A stretch of DNA of 10,272 nt from Hyphomicrobiales bacterium (GTDB lineage: Bacteria; Pseudomonadota; Alphaproteobacteria; Rhizobiales; Xanthobacteraceae): assembly GCA_003133345.1 (NCBI GenBank), contig PKXB01000147.1:212-10483 (forward strand), read 5' to 3'. This document shows positions 6,777 to 10,272 of this stretch, in pieces. Positions within the stretch are counted from its first letter, which is position 1. Every line of letters begins with the position of its first letter. Below the pieces are notes generated by a model. That model made no database searches, had not been told where the DNA came from, and was given only the letters and a program-made list of their open reading frames with translations. A program made the position numbers and the translations under genes.

Positions 6777-6788
6777 GATATCTTTATA
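6771..6788. promoter_or_regulatory. Probable SahR operator palindrome
   Basis: TATAAAGATATCTTTATA is a perfect 18-bp palindrome in an otherwise GC-rich region, about 93 bases before the sahR start. SahR is the ArsR-family repressor described for SAM-cycle genes in Proteobacteria. It is released from its operators by S-adenosylhomocysteine, and an AT-rich dyad centred on GATATC agrees with what I remember of its sites. The operator assignment is inferred from symmetry, position and the gene downstream. Confidence 0.75.
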
Positions 6789-6807
6789 TAGTGGGAAGCG
6801 GCCCATA

Positions 6808-6856
6808 GCGCATGATCCCGAAAAGTGGGTACCGGTTTTCGGAAAAGATCATGCGC
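6808..6856. repeat. Dispersed palindromic repeat inside the sahR leader
   Basis: The outer arms GCGCATGATC (6808-6817) and GATCATGCGC (6847-6856) are perfect reverse complements. Nested arms CCGAAAA (6818-6824) and TTTTCGG (6836-6842) enclose GTGGGTACCGG, with a four-base AAAA bulge on the right. From memory, this CATGATC-cgGAAAAGTGGG-ACCGGTTTTC element is scattered in many copies through Bradyrhizobium, Rhodopseudomonas and related genomes. It sits between the operator and the start codon, so it would fold into a hairpin in the mRNA leader. Confidence 0.88.
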
Positions 6857-6880
6857 AAACATGACCGTCGTTAGGCCCGA

Positions 6881-7885
6881 ATGAGCACCAGTGCACGGCT
6901 CGGCTTCGATGCCCTCAACGCCGCCCTCAAGGCGGCGGGCGAGGAGACGCGCCTACGCGTGCTGGCGCTGCTAGCGGAGGCCGAGCTGACCGTCTCCGAC
7001 TTGACCGACATCCTGCGCCAGTCGCAGCCGCGCATCTCGCGCCATCTCAAGCTGCTGGCCGAGGCCGGCTTGATCGAGCGCTTCCGCGAGGGCACCTGGG
7101 CGTTCTTTCGTCTGGCCGAGCGCGGCGGTGGCGCCGAGGTGGCGCGCGCGTTGCTCGAGCGGCTCGATCCGGCCGATCAGACCATCGCGCGCGACCGCGC
7201 GCGGCTCGCCTCGGTGCGCTCGGCGCGCGCCGCCGCGGCGCAGGCCTATTTTCGCGCGCACGCCGCCGAATGGGACCGCATCCGCAAGCTGCACGTGGCC
7301 GACGCAGCGGTGGAGGCGGCGATCCGCTCAGCGCTCGCCGGCAAGCCGTTCCGCTCGCTTTTGGATCTCGGCACCGGCACCGGGCGCATGCTGGAGCTGT
7401 TCGGCCATGAAATCGAGCGCGGGCTCGGGCTCGATCTGTCGCTCGACATGCTGCTGCTGGCGCGCGACCGGCTGGAGCGCGCCGGCCTGAAACATTGCAG
7501 CGTGCGGCAGGGTGACATCTACGACCTGCCGCTCGCCAACGATTCCTTCGACGCCGTCATCGTGCACCAGGTGCTGCACTTCCTCGACGACGGCGCGCGC
7601 GCGATCAAAGAGGCGGCGCGCGTGCTGCGGCCGGGCGGCCGGCTGCTGGTGGTGGATTTCGCGCCGCACCAGCAGGAATTCCTGCGCGCGCAGTTCGCGC
7701 ATCGCCGGCTCGGCTTTGCGCCGGAGACCGTGACGCAATGGATGACGGCGTCCGGCCTCGAGCCGGTGCTGCACAAGAGCCTTAGCCCCGAGCCCGGCTC
7801 CGACGGCAAGATCGCGGTGTCGCTGTGGCTGGCGCGCGACGCCCGCGCGCTGATGGTGCAGCCGGCGCAGCGGGAGGTAGCGTGA
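6881..7885 (+). CDS. sahR: SahR-type regulator: ArsR winged helix fused to a methyltransferase-like domain
   Basis: This is a 334-residue two-domain repressor. Residues about 10-80 form an ArsR winged helix-turn-helix, with a recognition helix in SQPRISRHLKLLAEAGL (48-64) and a wing at REGTWAFFRL (69-78). Residues about 140-330 form a class I SAM-methyltransferase fold with DLGTGTG (162-168), an acidic Asp185 after the second strand, QGDIYDLPL (210-218) and RVLRPGGRLLVVDF (247-260). In the SahR family this second domain binds S-adenosylhomocysteine and controls DNA release rather than catalysing a reaction. The fusion and the metF-metH operon downstream support that role over an ordinary methyltransferase. 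The ATG has only a weak AGG upstream. Its stop overlaps the metF start (TGATG). It is probably autoregulated through the palindrome at 6771-6788. Confidence 0.88.
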   Translation: MSTSARLGFDALNAALKAAGEETRLRVLALLAEAELTVSDLTDILRQSQPRISRHLKLLAEAGLIERFREGTWAFFRLAERGGGAEVARALLERLDPADQTIARDRARLASVRSARAAAAQAYFRAHAAEWDRIRKLHVADAAVEAAIRSALAGKPFRSLLDLGTGTGRMLELFGHEIERGLGLDLSLDMLLLARDRLERAGLKHCSVRQGDIYDLPLANDSFDAVIVHQVLHFLDDGARAIKEAARVLRPGGRLLVVDFAPHQQEFLRAQFAHRRLGFAPETVTQWMTASGLEPVLHKSLSPEPGSDGKIAVSLWLARDARALMVQPAQREVA

Positions 7886-8789
7886 TGAACGTCCGCGCCA
7901 GCCGGTTTGCACGCGGCGAGGGCCGCCGCATCGATGTGTCGTTTGAATTCTTTCCGCCCAAAGACGAGGAGATGGAGAAGATTCTGTGGGAGTCGATCGA
8001 GCGGCTAAAGCCGCTGGCGCCGAATTTCGTCTCGGTGACCTATGGCGCCGGCGGCAACACGCGCGAGCGCACCCACGCGACTGTCAAGCGCATTCTTTCG
8101 GAGACTTCGCTGACGCCGGCCGCGCATCTCACTTGCGTCGCCGCTACGCGCGCGGAAGTCGATGCCATCGTGCGCAACTATCACGACGCCGGCGTGCGCC
8201 ACATCGTGGCGCTGCGCGGCGATTCCGTTAGCGGGGCGGGCGCCAAATATGCGCCGCATCCGGGCGGCTACAGCAACGCCGCCGATCTGGTGGGCGGCAT
8301 CAAGCGTATCAGCAGCGACTTCGAAATCTCGGTATCGGCCTATCCGGAAAAGCATCCCGACAGTCCGACGGTGGACGCCGATATCGACATGCTCAAGGCC
8401 AAGGTCGACGCCGGGGCCTCGCGCGCCATCACGCAATTCTTCTTCGAGAACGATTTTTACTTCCGCTATCTCGAGCGCGTGCGGGCGCGCGGCATCGACA
8501 TTCCGATCGTGCCCGGCATCCTGCCGGTGCAGAACTTTAAGGCGGCGACCAATTTCGCCACGCGCGCCGGCGCTTCGGTGCCGGCTTGGCTGGCGGAGCG
8601 TTTCCATGGGCTCGATAATGACGCGGCGACGCGCAAGCTGATCGCCGCTGCCGTGGCCGCCGAGCAGGTGCTCGATCTGGTCGACCGCGGCGTCACCACG
8701 TTTCACTTCTACACCATGAACCGCGCCGACTTGGTCTACGCCATCTGCCACCTGCTGGGCTTGCGGCCGGCGACGCAAGAGGTGGCGCA

Positions 8790-8793
<4 letters not shown>
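7885..8793 (+). CDS. metF: 5,10-methylenetetrahydrofolate reductase
   Basis: MetF is a cytoplasmic FAD enzyme that reduces 5,10-methylenetetrahydrofolate to 5-methyltetrahydrofolate, the methyl donor for MetH. The 302 residues match the family length of about 300. Family motifs are in order: SFEFFPPK (19-26) with the catalytic glutamate Glu21; [13 protein letters not shown] (51-63); ALRGD (109-113) with the flavin-contacting aspartate; SAYPEKHP (151-158); ITQFFFEND (182-190); PGILPV (210-215); and HFYTMNR (274-280). The ATG at 7885 is preferred to an in-frame ATG at 7825, because the longer form would only add 20 residues of read-over from sahR and the 7885 start has GGAGGT six bases upstream. 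Start and stop overlap both neighbours (TGATG with sahR, GTGA with metH), so the three genes are translationally coupled. Confidence 0.97.

Positions 8794-10272
<1,479 letters not shown>

Noticed and set aside
6665..6862. Minus-strand frame beginning MFAHDLFRKPVPTF
   Set aside because: It is a translation of the palindromic repeat and the operator region, a known source of spurious small ORFs, with no coding signature.
6861..6884. Seven-codon frame MTVVRPE ending in an ATGA overlap with the sahR start, possibly a leader peptide
   Set aside because: It has no ribosome binding site, no methionine or other regulatory codon run, and no attenuator-like terminator follows.
8005..8778. Long minus-strand open frame opposite metF
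   Set aside because: It is antisense to an unmistakable metF with every family motif, and is composed of low-information Arg/His/Asp-rich sequence.

Overview
This window looks like the chromosome of an alphaproteobacterium of the order Hyphomicrobiales, probably near Bradyrhizobium, Rhodopseudomonas or related Xanthobacteraceae. The evidence is high GC, dense GC-rich antisense shadow frames, a TctAB transporter, a SahR-type regulator in front of metF-metH, and two kinds of dispersed palindromic repeat that I associate with these genomes. No mobile element, CRISPR array, rRNA or tRNA was found. Most of the window is ordinary core metabolism and transport. I saw no clearly new defence or biosynthetic system.

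Layout, left to right. Positions 1-80 hold a TPP riboswitch on the minus strand, with a candidate promoter (82-109). It would control a thiamine-related gene beyond the left edge. From 206 to 6563 every intact gene is on the minus strand. These are tctA and tctB (membrane subunits of a tripartite tricarboxylate transporter, overlapping stop and start), an MFS transporter, a 2-dehydropantoate 2-reductase (PanE/ApbA) family oxidoreductase, a periplasmic L,D-transpeptidase with a strong intrinsic terminator, and a TrmO/TsaA-family tRNA methyltransferase. Between tctB and the MFS gene (2227-2803) lies a graveyard: the N-terminal part of an unrelated MFS transporter on the plus strand, meeting a piece of a response-regulator receiver domain on the minus strand.

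From 6564 to 6880 is a divergent intergenic region. It contains a cluster of palindromic repeats (6585-6696), a perfect 18-bp palindrome that is the likely SahR operator (6771-6788), and a second repeat palindrome (6808-6856) between that operator and the first gene. From 6881 to the right edge runs a tightly coupled plus-strand operon. It encodes sahR (ArsR-type winged helix plus a methyltransferase-like SAH-sensing domain), metF, and the first 494 codons of metH, which starts at GTG.

The right half is a methionine/SAM-cycle unit. MetF makes 5-methyltetrahydrofolate, MetH uses it to methylate homocysteine, and SahR is expected to repress the operon until S-adenosylhomocysteine accumulates. 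The left half is a set of unrelated transport, cell-wall and housekeeping genes that face away from this operon.
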